Notes: generated from the letters alone by a model not told the origin. Shown: positions 28,457-37,706, counted from the first letter of the stretch. The stretch: 64,000 nt of DNA from Clostridia bacterium (GCA_017620395.1 JAFZQJ010000026.1:124001-188000); one strand, 5' to 3'. Numbers and translations are program-made.

Positions 28457-30357
28457 TAAAGGTACTCCCGAAAAACGTTTCCGAGCTGATCGCCGCTGGA
28501 GAGGTCGTCGAAAGACCGGTTTCCGTCGTCAAGGAGCTCGTTGAGAACAGTATCGACGCCGGCGCGCCGGATATCACCGTCGAGATAAAGGACGGAGGCA
28601 TAACCTACATCCGCGTCAGCGACAACGGCTGCGGCATCCCGCGCGACGAGGTGCCGACCGCGTTCCTGCGCCACGCAACGAGCAAGCTGCAGAACGCCGA
28701 TCAGCTCAACAGCATAGAAACCATGGGCTTCCGCGGTGAAGCCCTTGCCGCGATCTGCGCCGTTTCGCGCACCGATATGATCACAAAATGCGCTTCCGAC
28801 GAGGTCGGGACCGCTGTGCGCTACGTCGCAGGCGACCTCGATTCTTGCGAGGACGCCGGTTGCCCGACGGGTACTACCGTCGTCGTGCGCGATCTGTTTT
28901 TCTCGACTCCGGCGCGTATGAAGTTCTTGAAAAAGGACGCTTCGGAAGCGGCGGCGGTCGCGTCGTTTATGGACAGAGTCGCGCTTGCGAACACCGGCAT
29001 AGCGTTCAAGTTTATAAAAAACGGCGCGGAGGAAATGCGCACGCCCGGCGACGGACGCCTCGACGCAGCGATCAACGCCGTCTTCGGCAGGAAGTTTGCG
29101 GAAACGCTCGCTCCCGTAGAGGGCAACAGCTGGGGCATCGGCGTGAGCGGCTTTACGTCGCAGCCCGCGTTCCCGCGTGCGAACCGCAGTATGCAGATAT
29201 TCTTCGTCAACGGCCGCCTCGTCAGGTCAAAGACCTTCACGGCCGCGCTTGACGCCTCCTACGCGAACCTCGTTCCGTCGGGCAAATTCGCGGCTTGTGT
29301 GCTGAATCTGACGCTCAACCCGGCGCTCGTCGACATAAACGTCCATCCCGCGAAGCTTGAGGTGCGTTTCACGGACGACCACGCGGTCTTTGACGCGATT
29401 TATCACGCTGTAAAGAGTGCGCTTCAGGGCAAAAAGGACGACATCGGAGTATCACCGTCCAAGGTCGTTGAGATAGGAGAGCTTAAGAGCGACGTGGTGA
29501 GCGCCGCTCCGGTGAAGAGCATTTTTGCCGCTCCGGCGGCGCATACGCCGGCGGAACAGACGCGAATACCGGAGACCGAAGCCAGGATAAGCGTACCGAG
29601 AGTCGCGTCTTTCCAGTCAGGGAAGCAGGAGGAACGCGCCGTATCAGTCGCCGCGCCGTCTTCATCTCCTTCGCCGGCGGCGAATACCGCGCCCCGCGAG
29701 CCGGAGGCGCCGTTCTTTGAACCTTCCGCGGTGAAGGAGGAAAAAACTCCGGTCGTCCGACAGGATACGACGAAAACCGACGTCGTTCACGGTTATAATT
29801 ACGTGGGAGAGGTTTACAGGACCTATCTTGTTTTTGAGAGCGAATCGGGCGTGCTCTTTGTGGACAAGCACGCCGCTCACGAACGCATTATATTCAACAG
29901 GCTCAAAAAGAGCTTCAACCCTGATTCCGACGCGCAGCTTCTGCTTTCTCCGGTTACCGTTTCGCTCGACAAAACCGAAGCTCGGACGATACTCGACAAC
30001 GTCGAAACGCTCGCTCAGCTCGGCTTCGACGTAGAGGATTTCGGCGCGGGGCAGGTCACTGTCAGAAGCGTTCCCGTCAAGCTGAACGACGACGACGTTT
30101 CGTCGCTGCTTCAGCTCATGGCGGAAAAGCTCCCGAAGGGCGGCAAGCGCAGCGTAAGCGAAGCGTTTTACGACGACGTCCTCCACTCGGTCGCCTGCAA
30201 GGCTGCCGTTAAAGCCGGCAGACGCAGCAGCGAGGAGGACGCCGAAGACATCCTGCGTATGCTTGACGAGGATCCCGACGCGCGTTTCTGCCCTCACGGC
30301 CGGCCCGTCTGCTTTGAGATAAAGCGCGGCGACCTGGATAAGCAGTTCCTTCGCTGA
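28453..30357 (+). CDS. mutL: DNA mismatch repair protein MutL
   Basis: 634 residues. The GHKL ATPase has ENSIDAGA, DNGCGI and GFRGEAL, with a transducer domain to about 330. A low-complexity linker (about 345-440) precedes the C-terminal endonuclease-type domain. Organisms lacking MutH use an endonuclease MutL with DQHAxxExxxxE; here the motif reads DKHAAHERIIFN, keeping Asp, His and the first Glu but not the last. CPHGRP near the C-terminus matches the metal-site element. Nicking activity is therefore likely but the motif is non-canonical. It overlaps mutS by 4 nt, with miaA 1 nt downstream. Confidence 0.96.
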   Translation: MIKVLPKNVSELIAAGEVVERPVSVVKELVENSIDAGAPDITVEIKDGGITYIRVSDNGCGIPRDEVPTAFLRHATSKLQNADQLNSIETMGFRGEALAAICAVSRTDMITKCASDEVGTAVRYVAGDLDSCEDAGCPTGTTVVVRDLFFSTPARMKFLKKDASEAAAVASFMDRVALANTGIAFKFIKNGAEEMRTPGDGRLDAAINAVFGRKFAETLAPVEGNSWGIGVSGFTSQPAFPRANRSMQIFFVNGRLVRSKTFTAALDASYANLVPSGKFAACVLNLTLNPALVDINVHPAKLEVRFTDDHAVFDAIYHAVKSALQGKKDDIGVSPSKVVEIGELKSDVVSAAPVKSIFAAPAAHTPAEQTRIPETEARISVPRVASFQSGKQEERAVSVAAPSSSPSPAANTAPREPEAPFFEPSAVKEEKTPVVRQDTTKTDVVHGYNYVGEVYRTYLVFESESGVLFVDKHAAHERIIFNRLKKSFNPDSDAQLLLSPVTVSLDKTEARTILDNVETLAQLGFDVEDFGAGQVTVRSVPVKLNDDDVSSLLQLMAEKLPKGGKRSVSEAFYDDVLHSVACKAAVKAGRRSSEEDAEDILRMLDEDPDARFCPHGRPVCFEIKRGDLDKQFLR

Positions 30358-30358
30358 T

Positions 30359-31291
30359 ATGGATAAGAAGCCGAAACTGCTCGTTATCTGCGGTCCTACC
30401 GCGGCGGGGAAGACCGCCGTGGCGGTCGAGACCGCCAAGCTGCTTGACGGAGTCATTATCTCCGCCGATTCGATGCAGATATACAAGGAGCTTTCGATAG
30501 GCACCGCCAAGCCGACTTCCGAGGAGCTGGACGGCGTTGAATGCCGCCTTATCGACTTCGTCGAGCCGGACGGCGACTATAACGTTTTCCGCTTCAAGCA
30601 GGACGCCGAGCGCGAGATCGACAGCGTGCTTTCTTCCGGCAGGACGCCGATACTCTGCGGCGGCACCGGCCTCTATATCGACGTGCTCGCGTCAAACACC
30701 GCGCTGTCGGACGAAAGCAGCGACGAAACCGTCCGCGCGGAGCTGAAAAAACAGGCGGCGGAGAAGGGAAGCGCGGAGCTGCATCGTCAACTTGCGGAGG
30801 TTGACAAACCTTCCGCCGAGCGCATCCATCCCAACGATACGAAGCGCGTCATACGCGCTCTCGAAATATACCGCGTGACCGGCAGACCCCAGAGCGTTTG
30901 GGACGCCGAATCTGTGCGCGAAAGCCGTTATTCCCTCTGCAGGATTCTGATAAACTGCCGCGACAGAGCGGAGCTTTACGGGCGCATAGACCGCCGCGTC
31001 GACGCGATGATCGCCGCGGGACTTCGGGACGAGGCGAGGCGCGTCTTTGACGCGTACGATCCCGACAAAATATCCGCTATCGGCTATCCCGAGCTTTTCG
31101 CGTACTTCCGCGGGGAGTGTGCGCTGGACGAAGCCGTCGCGAAGATAAAGCAATACAGCAGGAATTACGCAAAGCGTCAGCTTACGTGGTTCCGCAGAGG
31201 AGAATACATCGGCGAGTTCTTTACCGACGAACGCTCCGTAAAGGAGATAGCCGCGGACGTCGCGCAGCTTTTCGCGTCGTTCGGCGGATAA
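30359..31291 (+). CDS. miaA: tRNA dimethylallyltransferase MiaA
   Basis: A 310-residue enzyme adding a dimethylallyl group to A37 of tRNAs reading UNN codons. The P-loop GPTAAGKT lies at 12-19, and the ISADSMQIYK and GGTGLYIDVL motifs follow. The mutL-miaA-hfq order is widespread. The start follows the mutL stop by one base, so initiation probably depends on coupling. Confidence 0.96.
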   Translation: MDKKPKLLVICGPTAAGKTAVAVETAKLLDGVIISADSMQIYKELSIGTAKPTSEELDGVECRLIDFVEPDGDYNVFRFKQDAEREIDSVLSSGRTPILCGGTGLYIDVLASNTALSDESSDETVRAELKKQAAEKGSAELHRQLAEVDKPSAERIHPNDTKRVIRALEIYRVTGRPQSVWDAESVRESRYSLCRILINCRDRAELYGRIDRRVDAMIAAGLRDEARRVFDAYDPDKISAIGYPELFAYFRGECALDEAVAKIKQYSRNYAKRQLTWFRRGEYIGEFFTDERSVKEIAADVAQLFASFGG

Positions 31292-31317
31292 CGTAAAAAC
31301 GACGAAAGGAGTAGGCT

Positions 31318-31551
31318 ATGCAAAAAACGCAGAACTTGCAGGATCTGTTCCTCAACGCTTGCAGAAAAGAGAACACGCAGGTAACGGTCTTCCTGAAAAA
31401 CGGCTTTCAGTTCAACGGCGCCGTCAAAGCTTTCGACAGCTTCACCGTTTTGCTGATTTCCGGCGGGAAGCAGATGATGGTCTATAAGCACGCGATCTCG
31501 ACCGTGGTTCCGGCGGGGCACGTTGCGATGGAACACGCTGAGGAAGAATAA
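31318..31551 (+). CDS. hfq: RNA chaperone Hfq
   Basis: 77 residues, the short Gram-positive size. The Sm1 region includes [13 protein letters not shown] and [11 protein letters not shown], and Sm2 has the diagnostic YKHAIST. It forms a hexamer that binds A-rich and U-rich RNA. CGAAAGGAG precedes the ATG. The C-terminal tail is only a few acidic residues. Confidence 0.97.
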   Translation: MQKTQNLQDLFLNACRKENTQVTVFLKNGFQFNGAVKAFDSFTVLLISGGKQMMVYKHAISTVVPAGHVAMEHAEEE

Positions 31552-31574
31552 GATCCGAAAAGGGTGAAGGAGAG

Positions 31575-32786
31575 TTGAAAAACAACACCGGCAGGTTCAT
31601 ATCAATCGTCGTGTCCGTGCTGTTGATAGCGTACGTGGCCTATAACATCTTCAATCTTGTTTACGATCCGGTAAAAACGGAACGTGCGTTGAGGGTGAGG
31701 GTGGACGACAGCATCACGGTCGCGGGCGTTGCCCTGCGCTCCGAAAGGCTCGTCGACACGTCGGCCTCGGGTATCGTGGATTATCTTGTCAGCGACGGAG
31801 CGCGGGTAGCCAAGGGCGAACGCATAGCCAGAATATACGCTTCCGCATCGGGAGCGGACGTCGAAAAACAGCTTCGCGAGACCGAAGCCGAAATCGCGCG
31901 CCTTGAAGCGGCGCTCGGCGCTCAGGGAACCGGAGTAGACGCCTACTCAATAGAAACAAATATACGCGGCGGATTTGCGAAGCTCGCCGACGCCTGCCGC
32001 GAAGGAAGGCTGAAGAACGTCGGAGCCGTTATGGACGAAGTGCTGACCGACTTCAATATGCGGCAGGTGGTGCAGGGAAACGTGGAGGGATTCACGGCGC
32101 GCCTTGAAGAGCTGAAAGCGGAACGCGACAGACTTCAGGAAACGCGTGCCGGCGATTACGACACGGTGACTTCGCCCGATTCCGGTTACTTCGTCAGCTA
32201 CACAGACTCGTTCGAGAACGTTGCCGACTACGACAGCATAACCGAGCTTACGCCGAAGGAGATAGCGCGTATCTGCGAAAGAACGCCCGAAGTGTCCGAA
32301 GACTCCGGCACGGGGAAGCTTATAGATCAATACGAGTGGTTTTACGTCGCGCCGATTTCCGAAGCCGACGCGGCGCGGCTCGAGGTTGGCAGAACGCTGC
32401 CGGTAAGGTTTTCGTCCTCGCTTGCTTACGACGTGTATTTCACGGTCGAGAAGCTTGAAGCGGACGAGGAAGGCAACAGGGCGGTCATTTTTTCGTGCAA
32501 TAACGTCAACAGCGAGTTGGCGTGCATGCGCGTTGACAGAGCGACCGTGAAGCTCAACAGCTTTTCAGGGGTCAGAGTCAATTCCGACGCGCTCCGCGTT
32601 GTCGACGGGGAGCAGGGCGTATACATCGCCCGCGGCCAGAAGGTCGCCTTCCGCAAGGTCGATCTCGTCTACACGGGCGACGGATACGTGATTTCGAGGA
32701 TCAGGAGAGACGATCCGTCGATGCTGCAGCTTTACGACGACGTAATAATCGGCGGCAGGAATATGTACGCCGGAAAACTCATCTGA
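31575..32786 (+). CDS. HlyD-like membrane-fusion-type protein in the division gene block
   Basis: A 403-residue protein with one N-terminal membrane helix (about 8-28). A lipoyl/barrel-sandwich hybrid segment (SASGIVDYLVSDGARVAKGE) is followed by a coiled-coil hairpin (about 93-200) and a C-terminal beta-rich region. This is the layout of HlyD/RND membrane-fusion proteins, but no pump or ABC transporter gene is adjacent. The start is TTG after a GAAGGAG region. It lies 23 nt after hfq and 12 nt before yggS. Related proteins occur next to sepF in other clostridia, so a link to division or the envelope is plausible but unproven. Confidence 0.78.
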   Translation: MKNNTGRFISIVVSVLLIAYVAYNIFNLVYDPVKTERALRVRVDDSITVAGVALRSERLVDTSASGIVDYLVSDGARVAKGERIARIYASASGADVEKQLRETEAEIARLEAALGAQGTGVDAYSIETNIRGGFAKLADACREGRLKNVGAVMDEVLTDFNMRQVVQGNVEGFTARLEELKAERDRLQETRAGDYDTVTSPDSGYFVSYTDSFENVADYDSITELTPKEIARICERTPEVSEDSGTGKLIDQYEWFYVAPISEADAARLEVGRTLPVRFSSSLAYDVYFTVEKLEADEEGNRAVIFSCNNVNSELACMRVDRATVKLNSFSGVRVNSDALRVVDGEQGVYIARGQKVAFRKVDLVYTGDGYVISRIRRDDPSMLQLYDDVIIGGRNMYAGKLI

Positions 32787-32798
32787 TCGGAGGACGAA

Positions 32799-33497
32799 AT
32801 GGGAATATCCGATAACATATCGACGATAATGTCGAATATCTCTGCCGCCGCCGTAAGAGCCGGCAGGTCGCCGGAGGAGGTCACGCTTGCCGCGGTGACG
32901 AAATTCCAGAGCGCCGAACGCGTTAACGAGGCGATCGCCGCGGGAGTCCGCGTCATCGCGGAGAACCGCGCTCAGGAGCTTGCGGAAAAATATCCGCTCA
33001 TAAACAAGCCCGAGGGGCTTGAGATACACTTCATCGGGCATCTGCAGAAGAACAAGATCAAATACATAATCGACAAGGTCGATATGGTCCAGAGCGTCGA
33101 TACGGTCGAGCTCGCGCAGGCGCTTTCGGCGGCCTGTGAAAAGCGCGGCAGAGACCTGGACGTGCTTGTTCAGGTGAATATCGGAAACGAACCGCAGAAG
33201 TCCGGCTTTGCCGTGTCCGAAGCGGTCTCCGCCGCGTTGGAGATAGCCTCGATGCCTCGTCTGAAACTGCGCGGACTGATGGCGATTCTGCCGCTCGGAG
33301 TCGAAAAAACGGAAGCTTTGAAACTTTTTTCCGAAATGTGCAAACTGTTTCTTGACATACGAGGTAAAATAAGCGATAATAAATATATAAATATACTGTC
33401 GATGGGCATGACCGACGACTACGAATGGGCGGTCGAAGGCGGCTCCACGCTCGTCAGAGTCGGCAGAGCTATTTTCGGAGAAAGAAATCAAATATAA
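32799..33497 (+). CDS. YggS-family pyridoxal-phosphate-binding protein
   Basis: A 232-residue PLP homeostasis protein (COG0325) with the fold of the alanine racemase N-terminal domain. The PLP lysine is Lys35 in AAVTKFQSAE. FIGHLQKNK and LSMGMTDDYEWAVEGGSTLVRVGRAIFG elements are conserved. It is non-enzymatic and buffers PLP and amino-acid metabolism. Its neighbours sepF and divIVA follow the order ylmE-ylmF-divIVA known from Bacillota. A sigma-A-type promoter lies inside its 3' half. Confidence 0.94.
   Translation: MGISDNISTIMSNISAAAVRAGRSPEEVTLAAVTKFQSAERVNEAIAAGVRVIAENRAQELAEKYPLINKPEGLEIHFIGHLQKNKIKYIIDKVDMVQSVDTVELAQALSAACEKRGRDLDVLVQVNIGNEPQKSGFAVSEAVSAALEIASMPRLKLRGLMAILPLGVEKTEALKLFSEMCKLFLDIRGKISDNKYINILSMGMTDDYEWAVEGGSTLVRVGRAIFGERNQI
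33352..33380 (+). promoter_or_regulatory. Internal promoter for sepF-divIVA within yggS
   Basis: TTGACA (33352-33357), a 17-bp spacer and GATAAT (33375-33380) lie in a locally AT-rich part of yggS, about 130 nt before the sepF ATG. The perfect -35 and ideal spacing make a real promoter likely. Confidence 0.7.
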
Positions 33498-33510
33498 AGG
33501 AGAGCGTAAA

Positions 33511-33942
33511 ATGGGAATCGGAGACAAAATCAAGAACCTTTTCACCTACAATGATGAGGACGATGAGCTGGAAACCGTATCCTCCGGCAGAGAAAGAGAA
33601 GAGGAACAGGTTATCAGACCGCTTTCGGAGGTTCCGAAGGGAAACAAGGTCGTCAACATCCACGCGACAACTCAGCTTCAGGTCGTGCTTGTAAAGCCCG
33701 AGGTGTTCGAGGACGCCAGCGCCATCGCGGACCATCTCAACGAGAAGCGCACCGTCGTTCTCAACCTTGAGAATACCGGCAAAGAGATTTCACGCAGACT
33801 GATAGACTTCCTCAGCGGCGTAGCCTACGCCAACGGAGGCAAGATCCAGCGCGTTGCTCACAGCACTTATCTTATCACCCCGTACAACGTGGGTATCATG
33901 GGTGACCTGCTTGACGAGCTGGAAAACAACGGACTGTTTTGA
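33511..33942 (+). CDS. sepF: Cell division protein SepF
   Basis: 143 residues. An N-terminal amphipathic membrane-targeting helix (MGIGDKIKNLFT) and a charged linker precede the SepF (DUF552) core: ATTQLQVVLVKPEVFEDA, VVLNLENTGKEISRRLIDFLSG. SepF polymerises into rings, binds the FtsZ C-terminus and tethers it to the membrane. AAAGGAG precedes the ATG. Confidence 0.96.
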   Translation: MGIGDKIKNLFTYNDEDDELETVSSGREREEEQVIRPLSEVPKGNKVVNIHATTQLQVVLVKPEVFEDASAIADHLNEKRTVVLNLENTGKEISRRLIDFLSGVAYANGGKIQRVAHSTYLITPYNVGIMGDLLDELENNGLF

Positions 33943-33980
33943 GCCGTAAAGAGTAAAAAATAATGCGTAGGGGGCTGTAA

Positions 33981-34772
33981 ATGATTTATCCGAAAGATAT
34001 CAAAGCGAAGCAGTTTTCAAAGAGCTTCAGCGGCTATAAAATGGAAGAGGTCGACGTTTTTCTCGACGAGGTCGCCGCGGATTACGAGAAGATGCTCACC
34101 GATAACGCCGAATTGATAAAGAAGATCGAAGTCGTCGTTGCCAAGCTCGAGGAATACCGCGGCAACGAGGAGTCGATTTCAAACGCTCTTCTCAATGCCC
34201 AGAAGATAAACGAGCAGGTCATCAGAGAAGGTAAAAACAAGGCGGATCTCATCATCAGAGAAGCGACCTTCAAGGCGGAACGCCTTGTGAAGAACGCGCA
34301 GAAGGACGTCGAGCAGGAGCAGGAGACTCTGAACGTTCTGCGCAAGGAGGTTTCGGATTTCCGCGCCAGACTTTTCGCGATATACCGCAGCCATCTCGAT
34401 ATGATCGATTCGCTGCCTTACGTTGAGGATGAGAAGGAAGAGCCCGCGCCCGAGCTGCCTGAAGAAGCTCAGGAGCAGTCTACGGAAACCGCCGAGCCGG
34501 CGCCTTCGGCAGAAACGGTATCTGCGCCCGAAGCTCCGGCCGCCGAACCGGCTCCGGAAGCTCCCGCGGAAGAGGACGTCAGCATCTTCAAGCCTGAAGA
34601 GGCTGCAGCGGCGGCTCCCGAAGCGCCTGCTGCGCCCGAAGCGCCCGAGGCCGCCGAGGATGCGGAGCCCGAGGACTCTGCGGACGGTCAGCTCCTTTTC
34701 GGCAGCGCCGCCGAAAAGTTCAAGGATATCGACATCAAGTTCGGATCGGACTATGATTTTGACAAAGAATAA
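33981..34772 (+). CDS. divIVA: DivIVA-family polar/septal scaffold protein
   Basis: 263 residues. The N-terminal DivIVA domain (about 1-50) has FSKSFSGYKMEEVDVFLDEVAADYEKM. A coiled coil extends to about 145, and a tail (about 150-240) very rich in Ala, Pro and Glu ends in an FKDIDIKFGSDYDF motif. DivIVA marks negatively curved membrane at the septum and poles and recruits partners. The long acidic Pro-rich tail is absent from B. subtilis DivIVA (164 residues) and may be a docking arm. AGGGGG lies before the ATG. Confidence 0.93.
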   Translation: MIYPKDIKAKQFSKSFSGYKMEEVDVFLDEVAADYEKMLTDNAELIKKIEVVVAKLEEYRGNEESISNALLNAQKINEQVIREGKNKADLIIREATFKAERLVKNAQKDVEQEQETLNVLRKEVSDFRARLFAIYRSHLDMIDSLPYVEDEKEEPAPELPEEAQEQSTETAEPAPSAETVSAPEAPAAEPAPEAPAEEDVSIFKPEEAAAAAPEAPAAPEAPEAAEDAEPEDSADGQLLFGSAAEKFKDIDIKFGSDYDFDKE

Positions 34773-34805
34773 GTGAAAAAACCGGCGGCGGATCCCGCCG
34801 TTAAA

Positions 34806-34845
34806 GGCGAGCGGAATGGATCCGTTCCGCTCGCCTCAATTTGTT
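34806..34845 (+). terminator. Probable intrinsic terminator after divIVA
   Basis: An 11-bp stem (34806-34816 with 34825-34835) and 8-nt loop are followed by a T-rich stretch (TCAATTTGTTTT). A smaller GGCGG/CCGCC hairpin precedes it. It lies in the 92-nt gap before ileS; read-through may supply ileS, since I see no clear promoter in the gap. Confidence 0.6.
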
Positions 34846-34864
34846 TTCGGGAGTATAGAAAGAA

Positions 34865-37660
34865 ATGCAAGAAATGCAGTCTGATTACAACGCTACTCTG
34901 AATTTACCCAAGACCGAGTTCTCGATGCGCGCCAACCTGCCGCAGAGAGAGCCGGAGCTTCTTGAAAAGCAGAAACAGGATAATTTTTACGATACCCTCA
35001 TTAAGCATAATGAGGGTAAACCCTTATATGTGCTTCACGACGGGCCTCCCTACGCCAACGGCGACATACACCTCGGCCACGCGCTGAACAAGGTGCTGAA
35101 GGACATAATCGTCCGCTACAAGAATATGGCGGGCTACTGTTCTCCCTACATTCCCGGCTGGGATACCCACGGTCTGCCCATCGAGCGCCAGGTCATCAAG
35201 AAGTACGGCCCGCCGAGAGGGGATATAGTCGGCTTCCGCAAGCACTGCCGCGAGTTCGCGCTGCAGTACGTCGAAACTCAGAAGGAGCAGTTCAAGCGCC
35301 TCGGCGTCATCGGCCGCTTCGACAAGCCCTATCTCACGCTCAACCCCGAGTTTGAGGCGAAGCAGATCGAGATCTTCGGCAAAATGGCGGAGAAGGGCTA
35401 TATCTACAAGGGGCTGAAGCCTGTCTACTGGTGCCCCGCGGACGAAACCGCGCTTGCCGAGGCGGAGATCGAATACTCCGACGACAAGTGCGACTCCATC
35501 TACGTCAAGTTCGCCGTCGCGGACGACAAGGGCAAGCTCGCGCAGTACGGTATCGACCGCGCAAAGACCTACTTCGTTATCTGGACGACTACCACCTGGA
35601 CCCTGCCCGGCAACCTCGCCATATGCCTCGGTCCGGAGTTTGAATACAACATAGTATCGGCAAACGGCGAATACTATATTATGGCCAAGGAGCTCACCGA
35701 GTCCTCGATGAAGGCCGCCGGCATAAGCGATTACGCGATCGCCGCCTCCGGCATCAAGGGCAGCGAGTTCGAGTATATGACCGCGAAGCACCCCTTCCTC
35801 GACCGCGAATCGCTTATCATCGTAGGCGACCACGTCACGCTCGAAAGCGGCACCGGCTGCGTACATACCGCTCCCGGCCACGGCGAAGAGGACTTCGTCG
35901 TCTGCAAGAACTACCCCGAGATCGGCATCGTTGTTCCCGTCGACGGGAAGGGCAGACTGACCGAGGAAGCGGGCAGGTTTGCCGGCCTGAAGACCGACGA
36001 GGCGAACAAAGAGATCGCCGCATATCTGAAAGAAACCGGCGCGCTCTTTGCGATAGAGGAGATAATCCACCCCTATCCGCACTGCTGGCGCTGCCACAAC
36101 CCGATAATCTACCGCGCCACCGAGCAGTGGTTCTGCTCCGTCGAGGCGATAAAGCCGCAGACTATGGAAGCGATCTCCACCGTCGAGTGGATGCCCAAAT
36201 GGGGAGAAGAGAGGATTCGCTCCATGGTCAGCGACCGCGCCGACTGGTGCATCTCCCGTCAGCGCATCTGGGGCGTTCCGATCCCGATCTTCTACTGCGA
36301 GGAATGCGGCCACGAGCATATCGACCCCGAAGCGATCAAAGCGGTTTCCGAGCTTTTCCGCAGAGAAGGCTCCGACGCGTGGTACTCCACCGACGCCGCG
36401 GATATTCTTCCCGCCGGCACGAAGTGCTCCAAGTGCGGCTGCGATAAGTTCCGCAAGGAAACCGACATTATGGACGTCTGGTTCGACTCCGGCAGCTCCC
36501 ACGCCGCCGTGCTGAGCGAAGAGAACGGCCTTTCCGAGCCCTGCGACCTCTATCTCGAAGGCAACGACCAGTACAGGGGCTGGTTCCAGTCCTCGCTGCT
36601 GACCTCCGTCGCCACCGCGGGCATCGCTCCTTACCGCAGCGTCCTGACTCACGGCATGATAATCGACCTCGAGGGCAGGAAGATGTCCAAGTCGCTCGGC
36701 AACGGCATCTCACCGCAGGACATCATCAAGGAATACGGCGCGGATATCCTCCGTCTGTGGATCTCCTCCGCCGACTACCGCAACGACGTCAAGGTCTCCA
36801 AGGAGATACTCAAGCAGCTCGCGGAGGTCTACCGCAAGATCAGAAACACCGAGCGCTTCATCCTCGGCAACCTTTACGACTTCGATCCGGAAAAGGACGC
36901 CGTTCCGTTTGAGCAGCTTACCGAGCTGGATAAGTGGGCGTGCTACGCGCTCGACGCGCTTATCGACAAGGCGGCGAAGGCTTACGACGCTTTCGACTTC
37001 CACGTCATCTACCACGCCGTTTACAGCTTCTGCGTGCTCGATATGTCGTCCTTCTACCTCGACATAATCAAAGACCGTCTCTATGTCGAGAAGGCGGATT
37101 CGCTCTCGCGCAGAGCCGCGCAGACGGTCATCTATAACGTGCTGAACGCCATCGTGAAGATAGTCGCGCCGATCCTTTCTTTCACGTCGGAGGAGGCGTG
37201 GCAGTTCATCCGCCACACCGCCGGAGAAGACGGAAGAAGCGTGTTCTTCAACGACTTCCCGAAGGCGCAGGGACTCTCCGCGCCCGAGGAGTTCACCGCC
37301 AAATGGGATAAGATCATCGCCGTCCGCAACGACGTGCAGAAAGCTCTCGAGCTCGCCCGCGCCGAGAAGAAGATCGGCGCCTCGCTCGAAGCGGTAGTCA
37401 CCGTCTACGCCGACGCGGACGAAAAGGCGTTCCTCGATACCGTTCCGGATCTCGCGCAGCTCTTCATCGTCTCCGGCGTGAAGATCAGCTGCGACGCCGC
37501 TCCCGCGGACGCCGTGGCGGGTGAGAACGCGGGCGTTTCCGTCCTCGTCGCGAAAGCGGAGGGCGAGAAGTGCCAACGCTGCTGGGCGTACACCGGCGAC
37601 GTCGGATACGACGAAAAGCACCTGACGCTCTGCAAGCGCTGCGCGTCGATTATAGAGTAA
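34865..37660 (+). CDS. ileS: Isoleucyl-tRNA synthetase
   Basis: 931 residues, the bacterial IleRS type. HLGH (69-72) and KMSKS (606-610) are the class I signature motifs. A CP1 editing domain lies between, WDTHGLPIE is conserved, and a C-terminal zinc-binding CQRC...CKRC element ends the protein. The zinc-bearing C-terminus marks the mupirocin-sensitive IleS1 type by family knowledge. An alternative ATG three codons in is possible. No T-box leader is present in the short upstream gap. lspA follows. Confidence 0.97.
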   Translation: MQEMQSDYNATLNLPKTEFSMRANLPQREPELLEKQKQDNFYDTLIKHNEGKPLYVLHDGPPYANGDIHLGHALNKVLKDIIVRYKNMAGYCSPYIPGWDTHGLPIERQVIKKYGPPRGDIVGFRKHCREFALQYVETQKEQFKRLGVIGRFDKPYLTLNPEFEAKQIEIFGKMAEKGYIYKGLKPVYWCPADETALAEAEIEYSDDKCDSIYVKFAVADDKGKLAQYGIDRAKTYFVIWTTTTWTLPGNLAICLGPEFEYNIVSANGEYYIMAKELTESSMKAAGISDYAIAASGIKGSEFEYMTAKHPFLDRESLIIVGDHVTLESGTGCVHTAPGHGEEDFVVCKNYPEIGIVVPVDGKGRLTEEAGRFAGLKTDEANKEIAAYLKETGALFAIEEIIHPYPHCWRCHNPIIYRATEQWFCSVEAIKPQTMEAISTVEWMPKWGEERIRSMVSDRADWCISRQRIWGVPIPIFYCEECGHEHIDPEAIKAVSELFRREGSDAWYSTDAADILPAGTKCSKCGCDKFRKETDIMDVWFDSGSSHAAVLSEENGLSEPCDLYLEGNDQYRGWFQSSLLTSVATAGIAPYRSVLTHGMIIDLEGRKMSKSLGNGISPQDIIKEYGADILRLWISSADYRNDVKVSKEILKQLAEVYRKIRNTERFILGNLYDFDPEKDAVPFEQLTELDKWACYALDALIDKAAKAYDAFDFHVIYHAVYSFCVLDMSSFYLDIIKDRLYVEKADSLSRRAAQTVIYNVLNAIVKIVAPILSFTSEEAWQFIRHTAGEDGRSVFFNDFPKAQGLSAPEEFTAKWDKIIAVRNDVQKALELARAEKKIGASLEAVVTVYADADEKAFLDTVPDLAQLFIVSGVKISCDAAPADAVAGENAGVSVLVAKAEGEKCQRCWAYTGDVGYDEKHLTLCKRCASIIE

Positions 37661-37665
37661 ATTGA

Positions 37666-37689
37666 ACGGCAGGCGGAAACGCCTGCCGT
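37666..37689 (+). other. Intercistronic hairpin with GAAA tetraloop between ileS and lspA
   Basis: A perfect 10-bp GC-rich stem (37666-37675 with 37680-37689) is closed by a GAAA loop. No T-tract follows; the lspA ribosome site comes 6 nt later. It may stabilise or set processing of the operon mRNA. Confidence 0.6.
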
Positions 37690-37706
37690 CTCAAAGGAGA
37701 AAGCCA

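Noticed and set aside
34773-34864. Possible T-box leader before ileS
   Set aside because: The gap is only 92 nt and lacks the conserved AGGGTGG antiterminator sequence; it fits a simple divIVA terminator.
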